Of a DNA stretch of 64,000 nt, positions 17,071 to 27,212 are shown piece after piece. The number at the start of each line of letters is the position of its first letter. Position 1 is the stretch's first letter. The position numbers were made by a program, and so were the translations under genes. Under the pieces are notes generated by a model that saw nothing but the letters and a program-made list of their open reading frames with translations, had not been told where the DNA came from and did not search any database. This stretch comes from Acetobacterium woodii (GTDB taxonomy: Bacteria > Bacillota > Clostridia > Eubacteriales > Eubacteriaceae): assembly GCA_016213825.1 (NCBI GenBank), contig JACQZP010000026.1:496001-560000 (forward strand). Direction: 5' to 3'.

Positions 17071-20000
17071 GTGATAAAACGAATTTTTGTAGAAAAAAAA
17101 GACAAGTTTGAAGTAGAAGCTAAATCGCTGACGCAGACCTTTCAACGGATTTTGAAGATTCAGAAACTTAAATCCATGCGTATTCTATACCGATATGATG
17201 TGGAAGGTGTGGACGATGCGGTATTCAATCAGATTATCAGCACCATTTTATCCGAACCCAACGTGGATCAGGTATTTGAAGGATCCCTTCAGATCAATGA
17301 TGACGAGAGAATTTTCGGGATTTCATATTTGCCTGGCCAATATGACCAGCATGGAGATTCTGCAATTCAGTGTATTCAGATCGTGTCCGGTGAACGGGCG
17401 CTGGTAAAGGTAGCAAAAATTGTTGTACTCACAGGAGCATTAACACAGAAGGAATTTGACAGCATTAAACACTATATGATCAATCCGGTGGATTCTCAGG
17501 AAGCCAGCCTAGAGCCATTTGTCACCCTGGTTGATGAAATTCGGGAACCGAAAGATATTAAGCCACTGGACGGTTTTATTGATCTTGGTAAAAACCAATT
17601 GGAAACTTTTCGGGTGGACAATGGATTCGCCATGACCACCGAGGACATTCAATTTGTCCAGAATTATTTTAATAAAGATGAAAAACGAAATCCGACCATA
17701 ACGGAATTAAAGGTAATTGATACCTATTGGTCGGATCATTGTCGTCATACGACCTTTTTGACCCAAATCCAGCAGGTCCGTTTTCTGGGGGATGATCCCA
17801 TTTCTCAAACCATGAAGCACGCCTACGAGGACTATTGTCAGGCCAGAACCGAATTATACGGCGAAAATACCGAACGTCCCATGAGCCTCATGGATCTGGC
17901 TGTGATTGGTACTAAGGCACTTAAGAAACAGGGGCAGATTCCGGATCTGGATGAATCGGAGGAAATTAACGCCTGCAGCATTAATATGATCGTCGATCAT
18001 GACGGTGTCGATGAAGAATGGCTGCTGATGTTCAAAAACGAAACTCATAATCATCCCACTGAAATCGAACCTTTTGGGGGCGCTGCTACCTGTTTAGGCG
18101 GTGCTATCCGGGATCCCCTTTCCGGTCGAAGCTATGTTTATCAGGCCATGCGGGTTACCGGTGCCTGGGATCCCCGGGCGGCGATTGAAGATACCTTGCC
18201 AGGCAAATTGCCACAGCGTAAGATTTCCACTGAAGCTGCCCATGGTTACAGCTCTTATGGAAATCAGATCGGTTTGGCGACCGGCCAGGTAACAGAAGTT
18301 TACGATCCGGGCTTTCTGGCCAAACGGATGGAAGTTGGGGCAGTGATTGCGGCAGCGCCCAAAGAAAATGTCATCCGGGAACGCCCCACTCCTGGCGATG
18401 TAGTGCTGCTGGTTGGCGGAAGAACCGGACGGGACGGCTGCGGTGGAGCTACCGGCTCATCCAAGGCCCACACCGAAGAGTCGATTCTGGAAAGCGGCGC
18501 AGAGGTTCAAAAAGGGAATCCGGTGGAAGAACGAAAGATCCAGCGGCTATTCAGAAGTAAGGAACTGGCCAATTTAATCAAGCGTTGTAACGATTTTGGT
18601 GCCGGTGGCGTATCGGTAGCTATTGGCGAACTAGCTGACAGTCTGGAAATTGATTTAGACAAGGTGCCAAAGAAATATGAAGGATTGGACGGCACGGAGC
18701 TGGCCATTTCTGAATCCCAGGAACGAATGGCGGTGGTGGTCGATCCCAAAGACGTGGATACCTTTATTGCCATGGGCAATGCTGAAAATCTCGAAATCAC
18801 TCCGGTTGCCCTTGTCACTGATACCGGCCGGCTGATCATGAAATGGCGGGGCGCAGAAGTTCTGAATATCTCCCGAGCATTTCTGGAAACCAACGGCGCA
18901 CCGCAATTTATTGATGTAGTGATTGAGTCGCCAACAGAAATAAAAAGCGAAATAAAAACAGTGGATCAAGACCCGAAAAAAGACGAACCATTCGATTTTA
19001 TCAATAAGATGAAAGAAACCCTGAAAAATCTGAATGTAGCCAGTCAGCGGGGAATGGTAGAAATGTTTGACTCCACAATTGGTGCCGGCACCGTGGCCAT
19101 GCCCTATGGCGGAAAGAATGCTCTGTCACCAATGGATGGTATGGTAGCCAAGATTCCGATGACTCATGGGGATACCACTACTTGTAGCATGATGACTTTT
19201 GGGTACAATCCAAACATTGCCAAGAACAGTCCGTTTTTAGGGGGAATGATGGGGGTTCTCGAATCCCTGTCAAAACTGGTGGCTATCGGTGGCGATTATA
19301 AAAAAGCCCGACTCAGTTTTCAGGAGTATTTTGAACGCTTGGGCAAAGAACCGGTTAAATGGGGGCGACCATTTGCGGCTCTCTTAGGTGCCCATCAGGT
19401 ACAGACAGCTATGGGAACTCCGGCCATCGGCGGTAAGGACAGCATGTCCGGTACCTTTGGTGAACTGACTGTTCCGCCAACGCTGATTTCCTTCGCGGTA
19501 GCGACATCCCATGTAGATGCAGTGATTACCAGTGAACTGAAGTCTACTGAGTCGTTGCTACAATTATTCACCCTACCTTTGGATGAAAATGGAGTACCGG
19601 AATTAACAGCAGTTAAAGCTGTTTATGATATCATCATCAAAGCCAATCAGGAAGGCAAGATCCTAAGTGCAAAAACCACTGGCTTTGGCGGTCTGGCCGA
19701 AGCCGTCGCTAAAATGGCCTTTGGAAACGGCATTGGAGTTACCCTCAATGACCGAATCGATCCAATCTTTTTGTTTAAACCGCTGTATGGCAGTATTTTA
19801 GTCGAAAGTTTTGAAATTCTGGAGGGCTCAATTCCCATCGGAAAAACAAATGATACCGATAAAATTGTTTATGGCATTGATACCATCGATATCAATGAAC
19901 TTGCCGAAGTCTGGGAAGCGCCGCTGCGTTCGGTGTATCCTGAAAAAGCGGAAACCATTGGGGATGTAAAAACCTTGATCTTTACGGCAACACCGATTGT

Positions 20001-20820
20001 TTACAGCAAAGAAAAACAAGCCAAACCGCAGGTGTTTATCCCAGTCTTCCCGGGAACCAACTGTGAATACGACTCGGCTAAAGCCTTTGAAAACGCCGGG
20101 GCAAAACCGATCACCACTATTTTTAGAAATCAGTCAGCTCAGGATATTAGTCATTCCATTGATGAAATGGTCGCGCATATCAAAGCATCCCAGATGATTA
20201 TGATTCCGGGTGGCTTCAGCGCTGGGGATCAGCCCAACGGTTCCGGAAAGTTCATTGCCTCGGTTTTTAGAAATCCCAAGATGATGGATGCGGTGATGGA
20301 TTTACTCAACAATCGGGACGGTCTGGTGCTGGGAATCTGTAATGGCTTCCAGGCTTTGATCAAGCTAGGACTGGTGCCTAACGGCGAAATCTGTGAAATC
20401 ACCGAAGCGATGCCAACCTTAACCTTTAACACCATCGGCCGACATGTATCCACTATTCCGATGACCCGGATCAGCTCCAATCTGTCGCCGTGGTTAGCAA
20501 ACACTAAAGTGGGAGACATCCATCGCATGCCCATGTCCCATGGGGAAGGCCGCTTCGTGGCCAGCGATGAGGTACTGAAAACTCTCATCGAAAATGGCCA
20601 GATTGCCACCCAATATGTGGATTTTGACGGTGAAGCCACCCTTGATGGCCGCTTCAATCCCAATGGATCGGTATTTGCGGTAGAAGGCATCACCAGTGTA
20701 GACGGACGGGTGCTCGGAAAAATGGGTCACTCCGAACGGATCGGTAAGAATCTTTACAAAAATATTCCCGGAAATATGGATCAACAGATCTTTAAAGCCG
20801 GCGTCAATTATTTTAAATAA
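17071..20820 (+). CDS. purL: Phosphoribosylformylglycinamidine synthase, single-chain
   Basis: It converts FGAR, ATP and glutamine to FGAM in step four of purine synthesis. The 1249-aa chain fuses the synthetase (PurL/PurS functions) and glutaminase (PurQ) in the clostridial arrangement. The synthetase part shows SDHCRHTTF and NETHNHPTEIEPFGGAATCLGG. The C-terminal glutaminase has PGTNCEYD, a nucleophile Cys in GICNGFQ, and a downstream MSHGEGR with the catalytic His. The start is GTG with AAGGTGG. It is the first gene of an eight-gene purine cluster, behind a promoter overlapped by PurBox-like sites. Confidence 0.97.
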   Translation: MIKRIFVEKKDKFEVEAKSLTQTFQRILKIQKLKSMRILYRYDVEGVDDAVFNQIISTILSEPNVDQVFEGSLQINDDERIFGISYLPGQYDQHGDSAIQCIQIVSGERALVKVAKIVVLTGALTQKEFDSIKHYMINPVDSQEASLEPFVTLVDEIREPKDIKPLDGFIDLGKNQLETFRVDNGFAMTTEDIQFVQNYFNKDEKRNPTITELKVIDTYWSDHCRHTTFLTQIQQVRFLGDDPISQTMKHAYEDYCQARTELYGENTERPMSLMDLAVIGTKALKKQGQIPDLDESEEINACSINMIVDHDGVDEEWLLMFKNETHNHPTEIEPFGGAATCLGGAIRDPLSGRSYVYQAMRVTGAWDPRAAIEDTLPGKLPQRKISTEAAHGYSSYGNQIGLATGQVTEVYDPGFLAKRMEVGAVIAAAPKENVIRERPTPGDVVLLVGGRTGRDGCGGATGSSKAHTEESILESGAEVQKGNPVEERKIQRLFRSKELANLIKRCNDFGAGGVSVAIGELADSLEIDLDKVPKKYEGLDGTELAISESQERMAVVVDPKDVDTFIAMGNAENLEITPVALVTDTGRLIMKWRGAEVLNISRAFLETNGAPQFIDVVIESPTEIKSEIKTVDQDPKKDEPFDFINKMKETLKNLNVASQRGMVEMFDSTIGAGTVAMPYGGKNALSPMDGMVAKIPMTHGDTTTCSMMTFGYNPNIAKNSPFLGGMMGVLESLSKLVAIGGDYKKARLSFQEYFERLGKEPVKWGRPFAALLGAHQVQTAMGTPAIGGKDSMSGTFGELTVPPTLISFAVATSHVDAVITSELKSTESLLQLFTLPLDENGVPELTAVKAVYDIIIKANQEGKILSAKTTGFGGLAEAVAKMAFGNGIGVTLNDRIDPIFLFKPLYGSILVESFEILEGSIPIGKTNDTDKIVYGIDTIDINELAEVWEAPLRSVYPEKAETIGDVKTLIFTATPIVYSKEKQAKPQVFIPVFPGTNCEYDSAKAFENAGAKPITTIFRNQSAQDISHSIDEMVAHIKASQMIMIPGGFSAGDQPNGSGKFIASVFRNPKMMDAVMDLLNNRDGLVLGICNGFQALIKLGLVPNGEICEITEAMPTLTFNTIGRHVSTIPMTRISSNLSPWLANTKVGDIHRMPMSHGEGRFVASDEVLKTLIENGQIATQYVDFDGEATLDGRFNPNGSVFAVEGITSVDGRVLGKMGHSERIGKNLYKNIPGNMDQQIFKAGVNYFK

Positions 20821-20884
20821 GTTGTAATCAAACATAAAATATAGTTTAGAAAATTAAGAAAACAACACCAAAGGAGATTAAAAA

Positions 20885-21379
20885 ATGAGTACACCCAAAG
20901 TAGCTGTTATTATGGGCAGTGATTCTGATTTTGACATCGTCAAAAAATGTCTGATTGCGTTGGAAAAATTTGACATCGAGTATGATGTGCAAGTCATTTC
21001 AGCCCACCGAAATCCTCAAAAGATCTTTGAGTACGCTTCCACCGCGGAAAAACGGGGAATTGAAGTCATTATCGGCGCAGCTGGAAAAGCCGCCCACCTG
21101 CCAGGAGTTATCGCCGGAATCACACCACTTCCGGTTATCGGGATTCCGATTCAAACTTCTTTCCAGGGCGGACTGGATTCTCTTTTATCGATTGTCCAGA
21201 TGCCATCCGGAGTACCAGTTGCTACCGTGGCGGTCAATGGTGCCGAAAACGCCGGGATTTTAGCAGCTCAGATGTTGTCAATCAAATATCCAGAGATCCG
21301 GACAAAAATGAAAGCCTTTAAAATTCAGCTAAACGACGAAGTCGTTGCGAAAAACGAAAAGGTTCAGGAAATTTTATAA
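20885..21379 (+). CDS. purE: 5-(carboxyamino)imidazole ribonucleotide mutase
   Basis: This is a purine carboxylation-step enzyme of 164 aa, the usual class I PurE length. Motifs GSDSDFD near residue 11, SAHRNP and AGKAAHLPG form the nucleotide and CO2-handling loops. No purK is present in the cluster or window, so the CO2 route (carboxylated AIR formed spontaneously, or PurK elsewhere) is open. AAAGGAG precedes the ATG; the gene lies 64 nt after purL. Confidence 0.95.
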   Translation: MSTPKVAVIMGSDSDFDIVKKCLIALEKFDIEYDVQVISAHRNPQKIFEYASTAEKRGIEVIIGAAGKAAHLPGVIAGITPLPVIGIPIQTSFQGGLDSLLSIVQMPSGVPVATVAVNGAENAGILAAQMLSIKYPEIRTKMKAFKIQLNDEVVAKNEKVQEIL

Positions 21380-21441
21380 ATAATTAAAATGTATCCCCAA
21401 AAACACATCATTGATTCAAATCATATTTTAAGGAGATTAAA

Positions 21442-22149
21442 ATGGAAAAGTTAGAACAATTGTATGAAGGTAAGGCCAAGAAAGTTTTTAAAACCGACAA
21501 TCCCAACGAATTCATTATCGAGTATAAAGACGATGCTACCGCATTTAACGGTGAGGTAAAAGGCAGTATCGGCGGTAAAGGGGTCATCAACAATAAAATG
21601 ACCGGTGTTATCTTCACCATGCTGGAAGAAAAAGGAATCCCCACCCATTTTGTTAAAATTCTCTCTGAAAATGAACAGCTGGTTAAAGCGGTAACTATTT
21701 TCCCATTGGAAGTGATTATCCGTAACACCGCTGCCGGTTCCATTACTAAACGCTTAGGTTTAGAAGAAGGCTTGAAATTGAAATCACCAATCTTTGAATT
21801 CTGTTATAAAAATGACGATTTTGGGGATCCCATGATCAATGATTACCATGTCATTGCGATGGGATTGGCAAATGCTGAAGAGATTGAAGTGATCCGTGAA
21901 ATGACCTTTAAAATTAACGATATTTTAAAAGCTTATTTCCTGGAACGAGGCATCAACCTAATTGATTTTAAAATCGAGTTCGGAAAAACCAATGACGGAC
22001 AAATTGTACTGGCTGACGAGATTTCACCGGATACCTGTCGTTTCTGGGATGTGGAAACCAATGAAAAACTTGATAAAGATCGTTTCCGAAGAAACCTTGG
22101 CAATATTGAAGAAGCTTATGAAGAAATGCTTAAACGGGTTCAGGCATAA
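21442..22149 (+). CDS. purC: Phosphoribosylaminoimidazole-succinocarboxamide synthase
   Basis: It joins CAIR and aspartate to make SAICAR. The 235-aa protein shows YEGKAKKVF at the N-terminus, [11 protein letters not shown] in the middle and [14 protein letters not shown] near the C-terminus, all family hallmarks. AAGGAG precedes the ATG. It lies between purE and purF in the same orientation. The next enzyme, adenylosuccinate lyase PurB, is not encoded in the window. Confidence 0.97.
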   Translation: MEKLEQLYEGKAKKVFKTDNPNEFIIEYKDDATAFNGEVKGSIGGKGVINNKMTGVIFTMLEEKGIPTHFVKILSENEQLVKAVTIFPLEVIIRNTAAGSITKRLGLEEGLKLKSPIFEFCYKNDDFGDPMINDYHVIAMGLANAEEIEVIREMTFKINDILKAYFLERGINLIDFKIEFGKTNDGQIVLADEISPDTCRFWDVETNEKLDKDRFRRNLGNIEEAYEEMLKRVQA

Positions 22150-22258
22150 AACTCATCACCATCAACGCATTACTATTAATGCATTACCATTATGATAAAA
22201 GAAAAAATTAAGGTAGTAAGAAAATTAAAATTAAAATACCTGGAGGATGCACACACCA

Positions 22259-23647
22259 ATGATAAATGACAAGTTTCGCGATGAATGTGGAATAATGGGG
22301 GTTTATCTCAAATCCAAAGAGAATAACTGTTCTTCCTATATCTATTATGGACTTTACGCGCTTCAACACCGAGGTCAGGAAAGTGCCGGCATATCTGTTA
22401 ACAAAGATGGGAAAATTTTGACCCATAAAGAAACTGGTTTAGTCTGTGACGCTTTTAAAGGCAATGTATTAAAACAACTCAAAGGAAACATCGGAATCGG
22501 CCACGTTCGTTACTCTACTTCAGGGGAAGATGGTGTCACCAATGCTCAGCCTTTAACGGTTAATCACAGTATGGGTCAAATTGCTTTGGCCCACAATGGT
22601 AACCTCATCAATGACAGTGCTTTACGAAACATGCTGGAAGACTCAGGGGTTGTTTTTCAAACCACCATTGATACAGAAGTAATGGTAAATATTTTAGCTA
22701 GAGGATTACGACATGGAATGATTGAAGCCATTCAGCGAATGGTTGAAATTATCAAGGGTGCCTATGCCCTGGTTATTACCGTTGGCGATAAACTGGTGGG
22801 TGTTCGTGACCCTTATGGTTTACGTCCGCTTTGCATCGGCAAGAAAGATGAAGATTATTTTCTGGCTTCTGAAAGCTGCGCGCTGGATGCTATCGGGGCT
22901 GAACTGGTTCGTGACGTTGAACCTGGCGAAATTGTCGTCATTGACGAAAATGGCTTAACCAGCTATGGTCAAAACAATTGGGTTAAAAAGAAAGCCTGTA
23001 TTTTCGAACTGATTTATTTTGCCCGTCCCGATTCGGTGATGGATGAAACATCCGTTTATGCCGCCCGTCATAAGGCCGGCGAAATTCTCGCTAAAGAGTC
23101 ACCGGTTGAAGCCGATGTTGTCATCGGGGTGCCAGATTCAGGAATTGGTGCCGCCATCGGTTATGCCGAAGCGTCAGGTATTCCTTACGGGGTGGGTTTG
23201 ATTAAAAACAAATACATCGGTCGGACCTTTATTCAGCCTAATCAGAAGCTACGAGAAGAAGGGGTGCGAATTAAACTCAACCCATTAAAAGAGACGATCA
23301 AGGGTAAGCGGGTTATTATTATTGACGATTCCATTGTGCGGGGAACGACCTCTAAACGCCTGGTTGAAATTTTAAGACAAGCCGGCGCAACCGAGGTTCA
23401 TTTCCGGGTCACCAGTCCACCGGTCGCACATACCTGTCATTTTGGAATTGATACTCCCCGGAGAAAGTACCTGATTGGTGCCAAGAAAACTGTCGAAGAA
23501 ATCAGAGAAATTTTAGGCGCGGATTCGCTGGCTTATATTTCACTGGATGGATTAACCGAATCAGTCGGCGGAAAAACAACCTTTTGCCGAGCCTGCTTTG
23601 ATGGGGAATACCCAATGGAAGTGCCAATTTTAAATGCCAACGACTAA
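22259..23647 (+). CDS. purF: Amidophosphoribosyltransferase
   Basis: It performs the first committed step, PRPP plus glutamine to phosphoribosylamine. The catalytic Cys follows a short propeptide (MINDKFRDE, then CGIMGVY), which is expected to be cleaved. Later come the PRPP loop [16 protein letters not shown] and Cys residues (KKACIFE, HTCHFG, FCRACFD) matching the [4Fe-4S]-type Bacillus enzyme, which is oxygen sensitive. The frame extends to an ATG at 22247, but that codon abuts the GGAGG site, so ATG 22259 is preferred. Confidence 0.96.
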   Translation: MINDKFRDECGIMGVYLKSKENNCSSYIYYGLYALQHRGQESAGISVNKDGKILTHKETGLVCDAFKGNVLKQLKGNIGIGHVRYSTSGEDGVTNAQPLTVNHSMGQIALAHNGNLINDSALRNMLEDSGVVFQTTIDTEVMVNILARGLRHGMIEAIQRMVEIIKGAYALVITVGDKLVGVRDPYGLRPLCIGKKDEDYFLASESCALDAIGAELVRDVEPGEIVVIDENGLTSYGQNNWVKKKACIFELIYFARPDSVMDETSVYAARHKAGEILAKESPVEADVVIGVPDSGIGAAIGYAEASGIPYGVGLIKNKYIGRTFIQPNQKLREEGVRIKLNPLKETIKGKRVIIIDDSIVRGTTSKRLVEILRQAGATEVHFRVTSPPVAHTCHFGIDTPRRKYLIGAKKTVEEIREILGADSLAYISLDGLTESVGGKTTFCRACFDGEYPMEVPILNAND

Positions 23648-23652
23648 ATCGT

Positions 23653-23669
23653 AAAGCAATCATTGTTCG
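23653..23669. promoter_or_regulatory. PurBox-like half site before purM
   Basis: A 17-nt word ending ATTGTTCG lies in the purF-purM gap. It matches 16 of 17 positions of a word before purH (25452-25468, opposite strand). Its last 8 nt equal the right half of the purL operator. Confidence 0.4.
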
Positions 23670-23721
23670 ACTATTTATAAGGATCGAAATTATCAAAAGT
23701 GTAAAAATAGATGGAGGAAAC

Positions 23722-24768
23722 ATGTCAGAAAATCAGATAAAAACAGATGCATATCGACAGGCCGGAGTAGACGTGGAAGCAGGTTATGAATCGGTTAAAC
23801 TAATGAAGGCGGATGTTCAACGAACCTTCAATGAACGGGTTCTTTCGCACCTGGGAGGATTCGGGGGCCTTTTTGAACTGCCGGAAGGTTATCAGAAACC
23901 AGTTTTGGTTTCAGGAACAGATGGAGTTGGAACCAAACTGCGGCTGGCCTTTATGATGGATCAGCATGATACCATCGGTGTGGATTGCGTGGCGATGTGT
24001 GTCAATGACATTTTGTGTCAGGGCGCCCAACCAATGTTCTTTTTAGACTACATTGCTTGTGGTAAAAATTACCCGGAAAAAATTGCCACCATCGTTAAAG
24101 GCATCGCTGAAGGCTGTATTCAGGGAAATATGGCCTTAATTGGTGGAGAAACTGCAGAAATGCCGGATATGTACGGTTTGGATGAGTATGACCTGGCGGG
24201 TTTTGCCGTAGGCATCGTTGAAAAAGATGATATTGTTACCGGCGCAGATATCGCTGAAGGCGATGTTCTGGTTGGCTTGCCATCCTCTGGGGTTCATAGC
24301 AACGGTTTTTCGCTGGTTCGGAAAGTTTTATTTAAGGATTTGTCCATGGATGTTAATACCTATGTGGATGATCTGGGGATGACTCTTGGTGAGGCTCTGT
24401 TAACACCGACCCGAATTTATGTTAAAGCGTTGGCTGATTTAATCAAACCCTGTGGGATCAAAGGCATGAGCCATATCACCGGTGGCGGTTTTTATGAAAA
24501 TATACCCCGGATGATTCCCGACGGACTTTGCGCCAAGGTCGATGCCAGTGTCATCGAAACCCTGCCGATTTTTAAGTTTATTCAGGAAGCTGGCAGAATT
24601 CCGGCTGAAAGCATGTATGCCACCTTTAATATGGGGATCGGTCTGGTGGCAGTTTTACCAGCTGATCAGGTTGACGCCTTTGTGTCCGGTTTAATCGCCA
24701 AGGGTGAAAAGCCGGTTATTCTCGGTTCCATTGTTAAGGGAGAGGAAAAAATCGATTTATGTCTGTAA
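23722..24768 (+). CDS. purM: Phosphoribosylformylglycinamidine cyclo-ligase
   Basis: It closes FGAM to AIR using ATP. The 348-aa chain has the usual order: [11 protein letters not shown] at the N-terminus, [38 protein letters not shown] and [23 protein letters not shown] precedes the ATG. Its end overlaps the purN start by 10 nt, implying translational coupling. Upstream sits a PurBox-like half site. Confidence 0.97.
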   Translation: MSENQIKTDAYRQAGVDVEAGYESVKLMKADVQRTFNERVLSHLGGFGGLFELPEGYQKPVLVSGTDGVGTKLRLAFMMDQHDTIGVDCVAMCVNDILCQGAQPMFFLDYIACGKNYPEKIATIVKGIAEGCIQGNMALIGGETAEMPDMYGLDEYDLAGFAVGIVEKDDIVTGADIAEGDVLVGLPSSGVHSNGFSLVRKVLFKDLSMDVNTYVDDLGMTLGEALLTPTRIYVKALADLIKPCGIKGMSHITGGGFYENIPRMIPDGLCAKVDASVIETLPIFKFIQEAGRIPAESMYATFNMGIGLVAVLPADQVDAFVSGLIAKGEKPVILGSIVKGEEKIDLCL

Positions 24769-25397
24769 AAGCTTTAAAAAAAATCGGCGTGCTGGTTTCC
24801 GGTGGTGGAACAAATTTTCAGTCTCTGATCGATACCGTTCATCAAAAAGATGGTGAAATCGCAGTGGTGATTTCCAATAATCGCCACGCCTTTGGCTTGG
24901 AACGTGGCGAAACGGCAGGGATTCCGGCGGTGGCCATCAATCCCAAAGGTTATCCCACCAATGAGGCCTTTGATCAAAAGGTCATCGAGATTCTACAAGG
25001 CTATGATGTGGAGCTGGTGGTTCTGGCAGGCTATATGAAAATTATTACCCCAGAATTTGTGAAGGCCTATCCCAATGCTATTATCAACATTCATCCAGCC
25101 TTGATTCCATCTTTTTGTGGAGCCGGGTTTTATGGTATGCATGTCCATCAAGCTGTCATCGATTATGGTGTGAAGGTCACCGGGGCAACTGTTCACTTTG
25201 TCAACGAGGTGGCTGATGGCGGACCGGTTATCTTTCAGGAAACTGTCGCAGTTGAGGATGATGACACACCGGAATCGATCCAGCAGAAAGTCCTTAAAAT
25301 CGAACACGAGCTTTTACCAAAGGCGGTGAAGGCTTTTTGTCATGACCAATTGACAGTGGCAGGCCGACTTGTTAAAAATAAAGCGGCTTCGAATTAA
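24759..25397 (+). CDS. purN: Phosphoribosylglycinamide formyltransferase
   Basis: It transfers the formyl group from 10-formyl-tetrahydrofolate to GAR. The 212-aa protein shows [13 protein letters not shown] (nucleotide loop), the catalytic [11 protein letters not shown] (Asn, His) and a following [13 protein letters not shown] region with the conserved Asp. Translation starts inside the last codons of purM. In an acetogen, formyl-THF is also an intermediate of the Wood-Ljungdahl pathway, so the enzyme draws on that pool. Confidence 0.96.
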   Translation: MSVKALKKIGVLVSGGGTNFQSLIDTVHQKDGEIAVVISNNRHAFGLERGETAGIPAVAINPKGYPTNEAFDQKVIEILQGYDVELVVLAGYMKIITPEFVKAYPNAIINIHPALIPSFCGAGFYGMHVHQAVIDYGVKVTGATVHFVNEVADGGPVIFQETVAVEDDDTPESIQQKVLKIEHELLPKAVKAFCHDQLTVAGRLVKNKAASN

Positions 25398-25463
25398 ATA
25401 AGCGCAGGTAACTTGTTAAGTAACAATAGGTAATTGCGGAATTAATAACACCGAATAATGATT

Positions 25464-25547
25464 GCTTTGTGTGCAGTTTCCACAACCTCGAAGAAATTCG
25501 CATCGCGATTTCTTCTGGTTGTTTCGTGCGAAACTGGGTAACAAAGC
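25464..25547. repeat. 84-bp imperfect palindrome before purH (copy B of a dispersed element)
   Basis: Four arm pairs nest symmetrically: GCTTTGT/ACAAAGC, CAGTTTC/GAAACTG, ACAACC/GGTTGT and AAGAAAT/ATTTCTT, around a 10-nt loop. The right side continues into CTCACGGCACTTTCACA, shared with copy A near 16011-16049. It could be a miniature inverted-repeat element or a structured RNA leader. It lies in the 198-bp purN-purH gap; there is no T run after it. Confidence 0.7.
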
Positions 25548-25595
25548 TCACGGCACTTTCACAATTGTCTAGAGTAATAAATTTGGAGGAATAAT

Positions 25596-27125
25596 ATGAG
25601 AGCATTGTTAAGTGTATCGGATAAACGTGGGATTGTTGAGTTTGCAACAAAACTGGCAGAGATGGGCTGGGAAATCCTATCCACTGGAGGAACCGCCAAA
25701 GCCCTGAGAGAAGCAGGCTTGACGATTACCGGTGTTTCGGAAGTCACTGGCTTTCCGGAATGTCTGGACGGCCGGGTCAAAACACTGCATCCTAAAATTC
25801 ACGGCGGAATTTTGGGAATCCGCGACAATCCGGATCACCAGAAACAGATGGCAGAGCTTGAGATTACGCCCATCGATTTGTTGGTGATTAATCTGTATCC
25901 ATTCAAAAACACCATTTTAAAAGAAGGGGTTGCCTTCGAAGATGCTGTCGAAAATATCGATATCGGGGGACCAACGATGCTACGATCGGCGGCTAAAAAC
26001 TTCAATGACGTGACTGTAGTTGTGGACCCGGAAGACTATGCTGTGGTTCTGGCTGAGTTGGAAGCAAATGGAAAAACAAATTATGAAACCCGCTATAACC
26101 TGGCCTTAAAAGTGTTTGAAACGACCTCCAACTATGACACAATGATCGCTGATTATTTGAGAAAACGGGTAAACGGGGAAGTTCTACAAGACACCATCAC
26201 GATGACCTTTGAAAAAGTTCAGGATTTACGTTATGGCGAAAACCCTCACCAAAAAGCCGCTTTTTATGGTGAAGTGGTTCCGGTTAAAGGAGCCCTTACC
26301 GCGGCTAAACAGCTTCAGGGGAAAGAACTTTCCTATAATAATATTAACGATACCAACGGTGCCCTGGAAATTTTAAAAGAGTACGGAGACGAACCTACCA
26401 TTGTAGCCGTTAAGCACGCCAATCCCTGTGGCATTGCCAGTGATGAGAAAATTGCTGTAGCATATAAAAAAGCCCACGACAGTGATCCGGTTTCCATTTT
26501 CGGCGGCATTATTGCTTCCAATCGCCTGATTGATGAGGCTGCTGCTAAAGAAATGGTGGAAACCTTCCTGGAAGTAATCGTCGCACCAGAATTTACACCG
26601 GAAGCTTTGGCTGTTCTGGCAGCTAAACCAAATCTGCGTTTATTAGAGCTAGCCGATATCACGCACAATGAACCTAGTTATGAAGTGAAAAAAGTGATGG
26701 GTGGTCTGCTAGTTCAGGAACGGGATACCAAATTATATGATGATTTAAATGTTGTTACCAAACGTCAACCCAGCGAAGCCGAAATGGACGAATTGCTGTT
26801 TGCTTGGAAAGCGGTTAAAAACACCAAATCCAATGCCATCAGTTTGACTAAAAATAAATGTTTGATCGCCAACGGTCCAGGACAGGTAAATCGAGTCGGT
26901 GCTCTGGAAAACGCCATTCGTCAAGCTGGCGAAGCTGTCAAAGGATCCGTGATGGCATCGGACGCCTTCTTCCCATTTGATGACAGCGTTAAGGCTGCTG
27001 CTGCTGCTGGTATTACCGCTATCATCCAACCAGGCGGAGCAGGACGTGATGAGGATTCAATCAAGGCCTGTGATGAGGCGGGAATTGCTATGGTATTTAC
27101 CGGCATGCGTCACTTCAAACACTAA
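25596..27125 (+). CDS. purH: Bifunctional AICAR transformylase / IMP cyclohydrolase
   Basis: It catalyses the last two steps to IMP. The 509-aa chain has the N-terminal MGS-like IMP cyclohydrolase domain ([37 protein letters not shown]). The C-terminal transformylase domain includes [13 protein letters not shown], the catalytic KHANPCG, and a terminal AFFPFDDSV region. GGAGG precedes the ATG. The gene is separated from purN by 198 bp holding a large palindrome, so its expression may be adjusted separately. Confidence 0.97.
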   Translation: MRALLSVSDKRGIVEFATKLAEMGWEILSTGGTAKALREAGLTITGVSEVTGFPECLDGRVKTLHPKIHGGILGIRDNPDHQKQMAELEITPIDLLVINLYPFKNTILKEGVAFEDAVENIDIGGPTMLRSAAKNFNDVTVVVDPEDYAVVLAELEANGKTNYETRYNLALKVFETTSNYDTMIADYLRKRVNGEVLQDTITMTFEKVQDLRYGENPHQKAAFYGEVVPVKGALTAAKQLQGKELSYNNINDTNGALEILKEYGDEPTIVAVKHANPCGIASDEKIAVAYKKAHDSDPVSIFGGIIASNRLIDEAAAKEMVETFLEVIVAPEFTPEALAVLAAKPNLRLLELADITHNEPSYEVKKVMGGLLVQERDTKLYDDLNVVTKRQPSEAEMDELLFAWKAVKNTKSNAISLTKNKCLIANGPGQVNRVGALENAIRQAGEAVKGSVMASDAFFPFDDSVKAAAAAGITAIIQPGGAGRDEDSIKACDEAGIAMVFTGMRHFKH

Positions 27126-27166
27126 TTTTTTCCACAGAATTGGGTTAGAATAAAGTATTTTGAATT

Positions 27167-27174
27167 CGAACAAT
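27167..27174 (+). promoter_or_regulatory. PurBox-like half site before purD
   Basis: CGAACAAT in the purH-purD gap is the same 8-mer as in the right half of the purL operator. It sits inside a wider AGAATTG / CAATTCT inverted repeat (27136-27177). Confidence 0.35.
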
Positions 27175-27212
27175 TCTCTTAGCAAAACAGAAAGCAAAAC
27201 AAGGAGAGACAG

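Noticed and set aside
25464-25563. c-di-GMP-I (GEMM) riboswitch in the purH leader
   Set aside because: ACAAAGCTC slightly resembles the GEMM GCAAAGCC segment, but the GGCAAACC half and tetraloop are missing.
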